DNA of 64,000 nt, taken from Treponema maltophilum ATCC 51939. GTDB taxonomy: Bacteria; Spirochaetota; Spirochaetia; Treponematales; Treponemataceae. The stretch lies in NCBI RefSeq assembly GCF_000413055.1, contig NZ_KE332518.1:1985583-2049582 (forward strand). Reading direction: 5' to 3'. Shown piece by piece: positions 1-8,569 of the stretch; position 1 is the stretch's first letter; each line of letters opens with the position of its first letter. The translations under genes were made by a program, and so were the position numbers. A model generated the notes under the pieces. That model was not told the origin of the DNA. It worked only from the letters and a program-made list of their open reading frames with translations, and made no database searches.

Positions 1-2
1 AA

Positions 3-674
3 ATCGCCGACCTGTTGGAAGATACTATTGTCAATTCGGATGCCTTTCCCGTAAGCGAAAAACTGCCGTCCGAGCAGCAGCTTGCCGAGCGCTACGGCGT
101 ATCCCGCCCCGTTATCCGTGAAGCTTTAAAAGTTTTGCGGGAACGGGGCTTGGTTACGCTTAAAAACGGACTCGGCGCCTTCGTTACAAAGCCGAAAAAT
201 TCAACCGTGTTTTCCGCCGTAAGCAGAATTATGCATATGAATAATATTTGCGACGACGATTTAACGCAAATGCGCGCGATGCTCGAAGTGAACGCTGCCC
301 GTCTTGCCGCGACGCATATTACCGACGATATATTGCAAGCGCTGCGGCACAACATCGAAGCCTTTTCGGATAAAACGCTTTCGCCTGCGGAGCGCGTCGC
401 GCTGGACTGCCGCTTCCACAATCTCATAGCAAAAGCGTCCGGCAACGCCCTGCTCGAAATATTCATCGACGTGCTGGTTTCGCTCCTTACCGACTACATG
501 GGAAAAGGCGTTCTCGTTGCGGGAGGCATAGACGACGCGATTACGCGGCACAAAAAAATACTGCAAGCGCTCGAAGCGCACAATACGGAAGATGCCGTTA
601 CCGCAATGAACGAACACATCGCCGCATCGAAGCGCAATGTGGAAGTGTTCGCCGCGCAAAAAACGGAAATGTAA
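3..674 (+). CDS. GntR/FadR-family transcriptional regulator (5' end cut by window)
   Basis: The frame is open from the first complete codon at position 3, and the winged-helix domain is already under way there (KLPSEQQLAERYGVSRPVIRE, split by the recognition helix), so the true start lies just upstream of the window and only a few residues are missing. The C-terminal half (about residues 80-210) is an all-helical FCD effector-binding domain, with a DxxxH element (DCRFHNLI) as in metal-binding FadR-type regulators. Such proteins are dimeric repressors or activators that respond to small organic acids. The gene converges on the cysteine desulfidase gene with a 17-nt gap, so the neighbour gives no firm hint of its target. 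The ligand cannot be told. Confidence 0.88.
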   Translation: MADLLEDTIVNSDAFPVSEKLPSEQQLAERYGVSRPVIREALKVLRERGLVTLKNGLGAFVTKPKNSTVFSAVSRIMHMNNICDDDLTQMRAMLEVNAARLAATHITDDILQALRHNIEAFSDKTLSPAERVALDCRFHNLIAKASGNALLEIFIDVLVSLLTDYMGKGVLVAGGIDDAITRHKKILQALEAHNTEDAVTAMNEHIAASKRNVEVFAAQKTEM

Positions 675-691
675 GAGCGCCCGGTTTAAAA

Positions 692-1999
692 TTACACTTT
701 TACGTAATCGTCGTTAACCATGATGTTTAAAATGACTTTATCGGTTTCGCGCATACCGTCGGCGGCGATTGCGCCTACCCCGGCGATGGTTTTTTCTATG
801 TCAGCCTTTACGATTCCGTCGCCGGCTTGAAAAGCCTCGTGCTTCATCGCAAGATAATGCGCGTTTATCGCCGCATCGACGGCCGAAGCGATTTTTGCGG
901 CACACGACGGTTTTGCGCCGTCGCATAAAATTCCCGACACGACGGCAAGCGTATTCGTTATCGTTTCGCAAATCCGTTCGTAGCTGCCGCCCGCAAGATA
1001 GGTTATGGCGGCACCGCTTCCGCACGCGGCGCTCACCGCCCCGCAATAAGCCGAAAGTCTTCCTATGCGCGTCTTTTGATGAATCGCGACAAGATTGCTT
1101 ACCAAAAGTCCGCGCAGCAAACGTTCATGCGAAAGTTTTTTTTCTTGAGCAAAGACGATTACCGGCATCGATGCGGTTATGCCCTGATTTCCGCTGCCCG
1201 AATTCGTAACGACCGGCAAAGTACAGCCGCTCATGCGCGCATCGGAGCCGGCCGCGGCCGCAGCGGCTGCGCGGACTTTTAACGTAACCGCGTTTTCCGC
1301 CTTTGCCGCTTCCAAAAGATTCGAGCCCGCATTGATTCCGTAGCGGTGCTCCAAGCCGTGGCGGGAAATGCGGCTGTTGTAATCGATTTGCCGTTCCAGC
1401 ACGGAGCGAACGCGCTCAAGGTCGACCGTATCGGCAAATTCAAGAATTTTTTTTACCGAAAGCACGGAACGGTCGGTGAGCGCCGCATTTGCGCTGGCGG
1501 GATCAAACGGAACGCGCAGTACGTCTTTTCCGTTTTTGGTCGTATGGACGATATTCGTATGTTGATGGATAATTTCAACCGAAGCGCTCTCGTCTCCGGC
1601 AAAAACTTCGACAATAAAATGGAGCGCGGCAACCGAATTCAACAGCGAAACCTTGCAGGGAACCTTTTGCAAAAATTCCTTTGTACGCTCGATATCGTCT
1701 TCGGTTATATCGGCAAGAACTTCAAGCCCCTTGTCGCTCTTGCCGCCGATAATACCGATTGCCGCTGCAGCCGGAACTCCTTTCATATTTCCGGAATTGG
1801 GAACGATAACACTTTTGACGTTTTTAATAATGTTCCCGCTGCTTTTAATGCATACTCTGTCTGGAATTTTTCCGAGCAGCTTGCGGGCGTGTGCGCCCGC
1901 ATAGGCGATGGCAATCGGTTCGGTACAGCCGAGGGCGGGTACCAATTCTTCTTCAAGAATTGCAATAAAGCTGCTACAGTCGGAATCGGTCAATTCCAT
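692..1999 (-). CDS. L-cysteine desulfidase / serine dehydratase alpha-like protein (UPF0597, CyuA/YhaM type)
   Basis: A 435-residue cytoplasmic protein of the UPF0597 family, whose characterised members degrade L-cysteine to sulfide, ammonia and pyruvate using an iron-sulfur cluster. The N-terminal motif ALGCTEP places the cysteine at residue 25, the position of the proposed catalytic cysteine in the archaeal enzyme. Later cysteines in SGCTLP, AACGSG and LCDGAKPSC are candidates for cluster ligands. It starts 3 nt after the stop of the upstream symporter gene, with AAGG 8 nt before the ATG, so the two are co-transcribed. Import plus desulfidation of cysteine (or deamination of serine) is the likely shared job and fits treponemes that make H2S. 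Substrate choice is inference. Confidence 0.85.
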   Translation of the reverse strand: MELTDSDCSSFIAILEEELVPALGCTEPIAIAYAGAHARKLLGKIPDRVCIKSSGNIIKNVKSVIVPNSGNMKGVPAAAAIGIIGGKSDKGLEVLADITEDDIERTKEFLQKVPCKVSLLNSVAALHFIVEVFAGDESASVEIIHQHTNIVHTTKNGKDVLRVPFDPASANAALTDRSVLSVKKILEFADTVDLERVRSVLERQIDYNSRISRHGLEHRYGINAGSNLLEAAKAENAVTLKVRAAAAAAAGSDARMSGCTLPVVTNSGSGNQGITASMPVIVFAQEKKLSHERLLRGLLVSNLVAIHQKTRIGRLSAYCGAVSAACGSGAAITYLAGGSYERICETITNTLAVVSGILCDGAKPSCAAKIASAVDAAINAHYLAMKHEAFQAGDGIVKADIEKTIAGVGAIAADGMRETDKVILNIMVNDDYVKV

Positions 2000-2002
2000 A
2001 TA

Positions 2003-3190
2003 CTAAGCCTTTTTCGGCGTTCCGTCCGGTTTGTAAAAAAGACCGCGCAAAATAAGCGCGAGCGCTCCGTCACCGGTTACGTTGCATGCGGTGCCGAAAC
2101 TGTCCTGCAAAGCGAAGATGGCGATCAAAAGCGCCGTGCCGACCGCGTCAAAACCGAGTACGCTGATAACAATGCCCAAAGAAGCCATAACCGTTCCGCC
2201 GGGTACGCCGGGCGCACCGACCGCGAACACGCCGAATAAAAACGAAAACAAAATCATCGTTCCGACCGAGGGAACCGAACCGTACAGCATTTGCGAAATG
2301 GTCATTGCAAAAAAGGTTTCCGTCAACACGGAGCCGCACAAATGCGTCGTTGCTCCGAGCGGAATCGCAAAGTCGACAATGTCCGGCGGCAAAACCGAAG
2401 ACTTATGCGCGCAGCGCAAAGCTACGGGCAAAGTGGCCGCGCTCGACATCGTGCCGACGGCGGTCGCATACGCGGGGCCGTAATGTTTAACGACTTCAAG
2501 CGGACTTTTCCGCGAAACCGCGCCGCCGATAAGGTAGAGCAGCGTCATCCAAATAAAGTGACCGATGAGCACGATAATAATGACTTTTAAAAATACCGGA
2601 AGCTGGCGCGTCAAACTGCCGCTGTAAGCCAGTTCGGCAAAGGTTGCCGCAATGAAAAACGGCAGCACCGGCACGATAACGCGGTTTACGATCGCAAGCA
2701 CAATCGCCTGAATTTCTTTTAACAGTTTTTCGACGGCAGCGGCCTTTGTCCAGATAACCGCAATGCCCGTTAAAATCGCCAACACCAGCGCGGTCATAAC
2801 CGGCATAATCGGCTCGATACTCAATGAAAACGGAGTAACGGGCACTTCGACCAACTCGGCAGCCTGAGCCGGAATGTTCAAAAACGGAATGAGTATATAG
2901 CCGGCCGCGGTTGAAAAAAGCGAGGCGCCGACCGCGGATACATACGACATGAGTAAAAACGCGCCGAGCATTTTGCCCGCGTTCGCTTTTAAGTCGCAAA
3001 TTGCCGGAGCGATAAATCCGAAAATAACCAACGGAACCGCAAAAAAGATAAGCGATCCGAGCAATTTTCTGATTGTCGCAATAACGCCCATGACGGGAGC
3101 GTTCACAAGCAGCCCCAGCAACACACCCGCAATAATGCCCAGGCACAGCTGCGGCAGCAATCCCAATTTGAATCCGCCTTTTTTTTCCAT
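2003..3190 (-). CDS. dicarboxylate/amino acid:cation symporter (DAACS family)
   Basis: A 395-residue integral membrane protein with about eight to ten hydrophobic segments and the family's re-entrant serine-rich stretch (GTMSSAATLPV) and C-terminal transport core (DSFGTACNVTGDGA). Family members import glutamate, aspartate, serine or related anions with Na+ or H+. A longer frame begins at 3205, but GAGG lies inside its first codons and is 7 nt before the third in-frame ATG at 3190, so MEKKGG is chosen as the start. It leads the operon with the cysteine desulfidase gene, which suggests cysteine or serine as cargo (inferred). Confidence 0.88.
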   Translation of the reverse strand: MEKKGGFKLGLLPQLCLGIIAGVLLGLLVNAPVMGVIATIRKLLGSLIFFAVPLVIFGFIAPAICDLKANAGKMLGAFLLMSYVSAVGASLFSTAAGYILIPFLNIPAQAAELVEVPVTPFSLSIEPIMPVMTALVLAILTGIAVIWTKAAAVEKLLKEIQAIVLAIVNRVIVPVLPFFIAATFAELAYSGSLTRQLPVFLKVIIIVLIGHFIWMTLLYLIGGAVSRKSPLEVVKHYGPAYATAVGTMSSAATLPVALRCAHKSSVLPPDIVDFAIPLGATTHLCGSVLTETFFAMTISQMLYGSVPSVGTMILFSFLFGVFAVGAPGVPGGTVMASLGIVISVLGFDAVGTALLIAIFALQDSFGTACNVTGDGALALILRGLFYKPDGTPKKA

Positions 3191-3266
3191 AATCATACCT
3201 CGCATAAAAACTTTGAATCAACTTTCGAAAAAGTTTTTAAACGTGCGCACAAACACACATGCGGAC

Positions 3267-3295
3267 AGTATATCTCCGCTTTTTCCGATTGTCAA
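3267..3295 (-). promoter_or_regulatory. sigma-70 promoter of the symporter-desulfidase operon
   Basis: On the minus strand TTGACA (3290-3295) and TATACT (3267-3272) are separated by exactly 17 nt, about 75 nt upstream of the symporter start. This is one of the best matches to the housekeeping consensus in the window. Confidence 0.8.
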
Positions 3296-3324
3296 ATCAG
3301 TGCGGGAAATTACGGGCAGAGCCG

Positions 3325-4284
3325 TTACAAAAGTTTTTTAAGATTTTTACCATAGCGGTCTTTTAACGCGCTGTAAATATAGTCTTCGCCGATTTTTGCG
3401 GCTGTCGCGATTTTTGCGATCGCTTTTTTAAGGTATTCCAATTTTGACAACCTATACACAAACGCAGAAAGGGAAACGACTCCAACGATCAAACACGCTA
3501 TTCCTAACGGCGAAAAACATACAAAGCCGGGAACCGCCGCGGCAAAGGGGATAAGTACGCAAAAGAAAAAATGGGCAAAACCGATTTTTGCATACATCGT
3601 ATTTAAATCGCGCGCATTCGATATACTGTATTTAAATAACAAATCGGATATAAGTTTGGCGCCGTATGCGTCTTCTTTCGTTTCGGCAAAGAAATCGGTT
3701 TTCGCTTCGGATCCGCTCTGTGTTTCGGATTCCGATTCGGAAGATTGGCGGGTTTCTTTTGCATCTTCCGATTGTTTGGTTTTTATAATATAAGGTTCCG
3801 CCAATTGCAAGTATTTCTTCAGTTGAGCAAGCAAACTTTCGCCCGCATAGGCAAATTCGTTTTTACCGCAATACAAATACAATTCGCGTATAAAGCAGGT
3901 AACATCAATTTTTTTATTTTTGGCGGACATTTCGAACATTCGGTATAAAAGCTCGCTGTATATTTTTTCGTTTACATGTTTGAACTTGCTTAAATCCAAA
4001 AAAATCGCTTTGCGGTAAAAACCCCAACACAAAGATTCCGACGAATTGATATCCCTTAAGATTTTATTATCGATTTCGACAATATATTTTACCGGATCAT
4101 ACTTATCGAGAATATCGCGCTTTAAGCCTACATTGTTTGCAAGCTCCGATTCGTATTCTATATGATTATCGATAGCCTGTAAAACACCGACCAAATCGTC
4201 AATACGAGAATTCAAAACCGTTTCTCTATATTCCGATTGCATATCCGAAAACTTGTCTTTCACTTTTTTAAAGAAATCTTCCAT
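3325..4284 (-). CDS. hypothetical protein with two C-terminal membrane segments
   Basis: I do not recognise this 319-residue protein. The N-terminal two thirds are soluble and charged, followed by a Ser/Glu-rich linker around residues 165-195 (SSESESETQSGSE). Two hydrophobic segments follow at about residues 235-255 and 258-280 (FFFCVLIPFAAAV; LGIACLIVGVVSL), then a basic tail. Both ends should face the cytoplasm. The ATG is preceded by GGAAAGG at good spacing. It is the last gene of a tightly spaced minus-strand operon, 37 nt after the S51 peptidase. Function unknown. Confidence 0.75.
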   Translation of the reverse strand: MEDFFKKVKDKFSDMQSEYRETVLNSRIDDLVGVLQAIDNHIEYESELANNVGLKRDILDKYDPVKYIVEIDNKILRDINSSESLCWGFYRKAIFLDLSKFKHVNEKIYSELLYRMFEMSAKNKKIDVTCFIRELYLYCGKNEFAYAGESLLAQLKKYLQLAEPYIIKTKQSEDAKETRQSSESESETQSGSEAKTDFFAETKEDAYGAKLISDLLFKYSISNARDLNTMYAKIGFAHFFFCVLIPFAAAVPGFVCFSPLGIACLIVGVVSLSAFVYRLSKLEYLKKAIAKIATAAKIGEDYIYSALKDRYGKNLKKLL

Positions 4285-4321
4285 GACCTTTCCTTTTTTA
4301 CTGCATTATAAAAGCTTTTTT

Positions 4322-5074
4322 TTATTCCGCGAGCGTAACTTTGTCCCCGATTATAAGCAAGGCCTGCTTATTTGTAAACGGGTACATAACTTTGCGGTTT
4401 TCGCCGAGACTTTCGTTTTCAGAGATGATTTTTTCGACACCCTTTTTAAATGGGAATTCGGTATAATGCGGAAGCGGATAAAAGTCGAGAACGTTGAGCG
4501 CATCATAACCGTCGAGGCCGGGAGCCTTTTTGGGATCGTCGTAATCTTTTGCATATTCGATGTCGGGCGCAAGGATGATGGTGCCGGCCGACTCTCCGAT
4601 GTACAACTTACCTTTGCGTATGTGTTCCCTGACGGCTTTATCGGCGCCGCTTTTTTTAAGTTCCTGCAGCAAAAAAAAGGTATTGCCGCCGGCTATATAC
4701 AAAAGATCGTTTTTTTCAATCGTCGCGGCAACCTCTTCGCGCGAAGCGTTTATGATGTCCAACACGTCGACCCTTACGCCCATTTTTTCGAAAGCTTTTT
4801 TTGCCGCCTTTACGTAAAAGGTAAATTTTTCGACTGCCGAAGCGGCGGGAATAAACGTAAGGCATTTGCCCGCAAGCGGCTCATCGATACACTTTGCAAA
4901 AACGCCGTTTTTTACGACTTCGGTAAACGACGAAACCAAAAGTATTTTTTTCACCGGTTTTCCGTCCTCTTCAGCCCCACCGGGTACGGTCGCTGCACAC
5001 GCAATAAAAATGAGTACCGCCGAAAGTCGGGCGACAAAACGACTGCGTTTTTTGAATATGTTTTGCACAAACAC
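4322..5074 (-). CDS. exported peptidase family S51 (dipeptidase E-like) protein
   Basis: Peptidase S51 proteins such as PepE cleave Asp-X dipeptides with a catalytic serine in a class I glutaminase-like fold. The nucleophile motif GESAGT is present with Ser162, preceded by the GGNTFFLL strand, and a histidine follows in LPHYTEF. Unlike cytoplasmic PepE, this one begins with a basic then hydrophobic segment ending LIFIACAA, which reads as a signal peptide or a relaxed spirochaetal lipobox. The start is GTG at 5074 because AAGGAG lies 7 nt before it; an overlapping ATG is out of frame. It sits 14 nt downstream of a membrane methyltransferase gene. Peripheral location is inferred; substrate unknown. 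Confidence 0.82.
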   Translation of the reverse strand: MFVQNIFKKRSRFVARLSAVLIFIACAATVPGGAEEDGKPVKKILLVSSFTEVVKNGVFAKCIDEPLAGKCLTFIPAASAVEKFTFYVKAAKKAFEKMGVRVDVLDIINASREEVAATIEKNDLLYIAGGNTFFLLQELKKSGADKAVREHIRKGKLYIGESAGTIILAPDIEYAKDYDDPKKAPGLDGYDALNVLDFYPLPHYTEFPFKKGVEKIISENESLGENRKVMYPFTNKQALLIIGDKVTLAE

Positions 5075-5088
5075 GGCACATCTCCTTT

Positions 5089-5889
5089 TTATTTTTTCCC
5101 GACTAAAAGCTTCGAACCGGAAAGCAAAAACAACTTTGCTTCGATCGGCTGCATAAAAAGACCGTTTGCAGTGTCGATAAGTTCAACCTTTTCGTAACCC
5201 TGTTTTTTTAAATCTTCGACAAAGGCTTCCATATCGCCGTAGCGAGCGGCGGACATTAAATCGTGAATCGCAAAGCGGCCGCCTTTTTTCAGCACGCGGA
5301 GCGTTTCGGCAAGTAATTGTCTGCGGTCGGAAGACGGAATATTGTGGTACACGTAATTGCTCGTAACGGCATCGAAGTGTTCCGATTCAAAATCGAGCTT
5401 TACCGCATCTCCTTTCGCAAACGATGCGTTGGGCACACCTTCGGCTCCGGCATTGGCTTCGCACAGCGCTTTGCTGAATGAAGCGTATTCTTTTCCCCAG
5501 CGGTCGATTCCGACCATGAAAGCGCCGGGATTTTTCTTTGCGCACGCTATCGTTAACGCGCCGCTTCCGCAGCCGACATCGAGCCCCGTGCCGCCTTCGG
5601 GGAGCACAACATACGACGCGATCTTTTCGATAATCCGCCGCGAAAGTTGCCGTTTGCCCGTATACGAAAACGCATTGTACGCGGCAAAGCACCATGCGAA
5701 TGCGGCGCCGAAAAACACAAAGACTGCAAGCAAAAGCGCGAAGACCGCCCACGTTGCCGCATTTTTCAGCCCGATAAACAGGACAATCGCAGCCGAGCAC
5801 AGTAATGCGAAAGTCGTTATTGCGGCGCACGCACAGACCATTCCCTTCGGAACCCAGTTTTTGTAATTAGCCGATTTTTTTTCAGACAT
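5089..5889 (-). CDS. class I SAM-dependent methyltransferase with N-terminal membrane anchor
   Basis: A 266-residue protein. Residues about 15-40 and 45-68 are two hydrophobic segments (TTFALLCSAAIVLFIGL; FALLLAVFVFFGAAFAW), followed by a soluble methyltransferase 11 type domain with motif I LDVGCGSGALT, an acidic loop (GIDRWG) and a motif around VTSNYVYHNIP. It probably methylates a membrane-associated small molecule or lipid; the substrate cannot be named. GGAG precedes the ATG. It lies 12 nt after the TraB-like gene and 14 nt before the S51 peptidase gene in one operon. Confidence 0.85.
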   Translation of the reverse strand: MSEKKSANYKNWVPKGMVCACAAITTFALLCSAAIVLFIGLKNAATWAVFALLLAVFVFFGAAFAWCFAAYNAFSYTGKRQLSRRIIEKIASYVVLPEGGTGLDVGCGSGALTIACAKKNPGAFMVGIDRWGKEYASFSKALCEANAGAEGVPNASFAKGDAVKLDFESEHFDAVTSNYVYHNIPSSDRRQLLAETLRVLKKGGRFAIHDLMSAARYGDMEAFVEDLKKQGYEKVELIDTANGLFMQPIEAKLFLLSGSKLLVGKK

Positions 5890-5901
5890 GTTTTTCTCCG
5901 C

Positions 5902-6852
5902 TTATTCCAGCAGACTTTCCTGCCGCATAATTTCGAACACGCTCGAATCGCCGAGAAAATGCGCACAGCCGGCAAACACAAAAGTTGTTCCGCCTTTTTG
6001 CAAATATTCGGCGAATTTATGCGCCCACAGCCGATTCCGGTTTTTCAGCAAAGCGTCCATAAACGCTTGCGCCTTTTCGGGCGAAAAGGAAGACGGAACA
6101 TCGGACAATAATTCGGGCAACAACTCTGCAAGTTTTACCCTGTCGTTTGCAAGATACAAAGAGCGCAGGCGGCTTATTTCTTCCTTTGTTTTATCGATGT
6201 TTTGCAGCGCCTCTATCGAAGATTTCAACATTGCAAGCTGATCTTCAAAGCTGCCGAAAGCAAGCACCGCGAGCTGTTGACTTGGAGTTTCAAGCGCTTC
6301 GATCTTTTTGCTCCCCGCCCGTTGTATTAAATGAAGGTCAAGACCGTCGACCGCGTTCAAACCGGACTGCTCTATTAAAAGCTGCGACAGCACCATATTC
6401 AAAATCCACGGATTAAACGATGCAAGTTGTCGCACCGTAAATTCGCCGATTTTTTCGTTCAAAAAAGTCAGTTCGTCTTGCGAAAGCTTTTTAAGCAAGT
6501 TCTTTTCCGGATCGGTATTCATATTTTCCGGAATAACCGCCTGCAGTTCTTTTGCAATCGCCTGCATGTCTTCAAGCCCGCCGAGCTCGCCGACCAACCG
6601 GTCGGCACCGTCAAAGGTGCGCAAAACGTTTTCTTCAAGCGGATAAAAAGTTTTGTCGGCAATATGAATCGTGCCGAGCACGAATACCGACCCTTTAGCG
6701 CCTTTGATTTCCCAAAAAAAGCGTTCCGGATGTTCGATGAGCACCGGTTTCGCTTTGGCACGCGCATTCGTTGCGCAGCCGGCCAAGACAAAACCGATAA
6801 TCAAAAAAGCAAACGCTTTCCGTACATTCCTCATATATGCGGCATTTTTCAT
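5902..6852 (-). CDS. TraB/GumN family lipoprotein
   Basis: A 316-residue protein with a clear lipoprotein signal ending FVLAGC (cysteine about residue 26), so it should be lipid-anchored at the envelope. The mature part has the family's paired glycine-histidine motifs, LGTIHIADKTFYPL near the N terminus and FAGCAHFLGDSSV near the C terminus, which in characterised Tiki/TraB proteins form a metal-dependent protease-like site. The glutamate-rich middle and conserved ELGG turn are also typical. GTGAGGG precedes the ATG at 6852. It is the third gene of a six-gene minus-strand operon, 15 nt after the glutathione peroxidase. Enzymatic activity in bacteria is not firmly established. Confidence 0.88.
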   Translation of the reverse strand: MKNAAYMRNVRKAFAFLIIGFVLAGCATNARAKAKPVLIEHPERFFWEIKGAKGSVFVLGTIHIADKTFYPLEENVLRTFDGADRLVGELGGLEDMQAIAKELQAVIPENMNTDPEKNLLKKLSQDELTFLNEKIGEFTVRQLASFNPWILNMVLSQLLIEQSGLNAVDGLDLHLIQRAGSKKIEALETPSQQLAVLAFGSFEDQLAMLKSSIEALQNIDKTKEEISRLRSLYLANDRVKLAELLPELLSDVPSSFSPEKAQAFMDALLKNRNRLWAHKFAEYLQKGGTTFVFAGCAHFLGDSSVFEIMRQESLLE

Positions 6853-6867
6853 AAAACCCTCACTTCC

Positions 6868-7410
6868 CTAGATAAGCTTTGCAACGCATGCTTCGACATC
6901 GGCCATGGACGCGGTCGGTTCAAAACGGGCAACAACGGCACCGTCGCGCGCGACAACGAATTTGGTAAAATTCCATTTGATGTCGGAATTGTTTTTATAA
7001 TCGGGATCGATTTTTGCAAGCAAGCCGTCCATCTTTTCCGCCGTTTTTCCTTTACCGAAACCTTCAAATTTCTTTTGCGCTTTCAAATATGTATAAAGCG
7101 GCAGTTCGTTCGCGCCGTTTACGTCGGACTTTTTCATGTGCGGGAATTTCGTGTTGTAATTGAGCGTACAGAATTCCGCGATTTGTTCATCCGTGCCCGG
7201 CGCCTGACCTCCGAATTGATTGCACGGCACGTCGATTATCTCCAAGCCCTTATCATGATACGTTTCGTACATGTGTTCAAGCTCTTTGTAATGCGGCGTA
7301 AAGCCGCAGCCGGTCGCCGTATTTACAATCAGCAAAACCTTCCCCTTGTAATTTTTAAGCGGAACCGCATTCCCCTGCGCATCCTGCACCGAATAATCGT
7401 AAATTGACAT
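6868..7410 (-). CDS. glutathione/thioredoxin peroxidase (cysteine form)
   Basis: A full-length 180-residue peroxidase of the glutathione peroxidase family, reducing hydroperoxides in the cytoplasm. The active-site segment is NTATGCGFTPHYKELE with Cys35 in the peroxidatic position; the codon is TGC, so this is not a UGA-encoded selenoprotein, although some treponemes are reported to have that form. CNQFGGQAPG and the WNFTKF tryptophan-asparagine motif complete the catalytic tetrad. Bacterial cysteine forms usually use thioredoxin, which is the likely donor here. GAGG precedes the start. It sits 31 nt after a small methyltransferase gene and 15 nt before the TraB-like gene. Confidence 0.93.
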   Translation of the reverse strand: MSIYDYSVQDAQGNAVPLKNYKGKVLLIVNTATGCGFTPHYKELEHMYETYHDKGLEIIDVPCNQFGGQAPGTDEQIAEFCTLNYNTKFPHMKKSDVNGANELPLYTYLKAQKKFEGFGKGKTAEKMDGLLAKIDPDYKNNSDIKWNFTKFVVARDGAVVARFEPTASMADVEACVAKLI

Positions 7411-7441
7411 GTTTTACCTCGATATAAGTTTATACGTATAT

Positions 7442-8050
7442 TTATGTGCGGGCAGTTACGCACAGATATTTTTTCTTAAAAAGCGAATCGGTTTGTATGC
7501 CGGTAAAGCCCGCCGCAGACAACAGATCGCTCAGCTGTTCGCCGGTATAGATTTTCATGCCGCCGATTTTTTCGGTCCATTTGTTGTCTTCTTTGTGAAG
7601 GCCGTCCGATTCGTTGCAGATAAAAAACAGGCCGCCTTTTTTGAGCACGCGGAATACTTCTTTAAATGCTTTTTCGATTTCGGGCCAAAAGTAGACGGTT
7701 TCGAATGCGGTCGCAATATCGAACGAGCCGTCTTCGAAGGGCAAAGAAGAAACACTCGCCTGCAGTATGCGGCAGCTGCCCCGTTCGATATATTTTTTAT
7801 TGAATTTTGTTGATTGCGCAACGCACACGTCCGAATAATCTATGCCGGTCGCCTTGCTGCAGCCGCGTTCGATAAGACGCTTAACGTTCGCGCCGCCCCC
7901 GCAGCCGATATCCAAACCGCTGCCCGTAATCTTTCCGTCCAAATGCGAAAAGCCCCATTCGGCCATATGCGCGTGCCCCGAGTTCATCCCCGCGACAATC
8001 ATTTTGCCGATAAAGCCCGTAGGCTTTTTAAAATTATCACCTAAACCCAT
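7442..8050 (-). CDS. class I SAM-dependent methyltransferase
   Basis: A 202-residue soluble methyltransferase 11 domain protein with motif I LDIGCGGGANV, an acidic residue ending strand 2 (TGIDYS), motif II LPFEDGSFDIATAFE and motif III around LKKGGLFFI. The substrate is unknown, possibly a small molecule. GAGGAG lies 5 nt before the ATG. As the first gene of the run to position 3325, with gaps of 12-37 nt between genes, it probably leads the operon; no strong promoter was found immediately upstream, where a hairpin pair begins 32 nt away. Confidence 0.85.
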   Translation of the reverse strand: MGLGDNFKKPTGFIGKMIVAGMNSGHAHMAEWGFSHLDGKITGSGLDIGCGGGANVKRLIERGCSKATGIDYSDVCVAQSTKFNKKYIERGSCRILQASVSSLPFEDGSFDIATAFETVYFWPEIEKAFKEVFRVLKKGGLFFICNESDGLHKEDNKWTEKIGGMKIYTGEQLSDLLSAAGFTGIQTDSLFKKKYLCVTART

Positions 8051-8569
8051 AGTTACTCCTCAAGGGCGAGAGAGGCAACCCGCGCAAGAATGTGCGTCCT
8101 TGTACATTCTTGCGCATCGAGTATTTTGCTTATACAAAATACTCGACATACGTTTTCCCGTAGGGGCATCCCGCCGCTTTCACTCCTTCAAACTGTATGC
8201 TCAATATATCTTTAAGTGCGAGCATTTCTTCAGAATTGCGAACTTAAAGTCGTATGTATGCGACGTTTGCACATGCAGACAATACCCGTTGTTATCTTTG
8301 TCCCGTACACGGATGTACGGGAAACCTGCAAGTATAGGTAATTATAGGGAATTTGCGCTTTTTGCGCTAGAGACAGATAGCGCAGCAGTGCATGCAATTC
8401 ACCGTTTTTTTTGCCGTATGCGCTTGCATTATAAAATACTTTGGTACCGATTAACCCGAATACGGACTAACCAGTACCGATGTTATAGGCACAGAGGATG
8501 AAGAAAGCTGAACTTTTCCCCTTGTATAAGGCCGCATTTATTCGGTATGATAAATAAAAGGAGCAAGTT
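8051..8569. other. gene-free, hairpin-rich spacer between divergent operons
   Basis: No credible gene is seen. Besides the hairpin pair listed separately, it holds an imperfect hairpin with arms CTTTAAGT/ACTTAAAG (about 8210-8246), and a perfect one with arms CCCGTACA/TGTACGGG (about 8313-8332). A TATAAA-like -10 near 8431 may serve mtnK, but its -35 is poor. No SAM riboswitch core is visible. Confidence 0.6.
8082..8145. repeat. paired-hairpin element (copy A)
   Basis: Two perfect inverted repeats stand in tandem: GCGCAAGAATGT/ACATTCTTGCGC (8082-8093, 8104-8115) and CGAGTATTTTG/CAAAATACTCG (8118-8128, 8135-8145). The second stem carries the CGAGT...ACTCG signature shared by other paired hairpins in the window, and the two stems are joined by AT. 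Confidence 0.75.

Noticed and set aside
7306-7308. Selenocysteine codon in the glutathione peroxidase
   Set aside because: The catalytic codon is TGC, not TGA, and the frame is uninterrupted.
8051-8569. SAM-I riboswitch ahead of mtnK
   Set aside because: The conserved S-box core elements are not present; only unrelated hairpins are seen.
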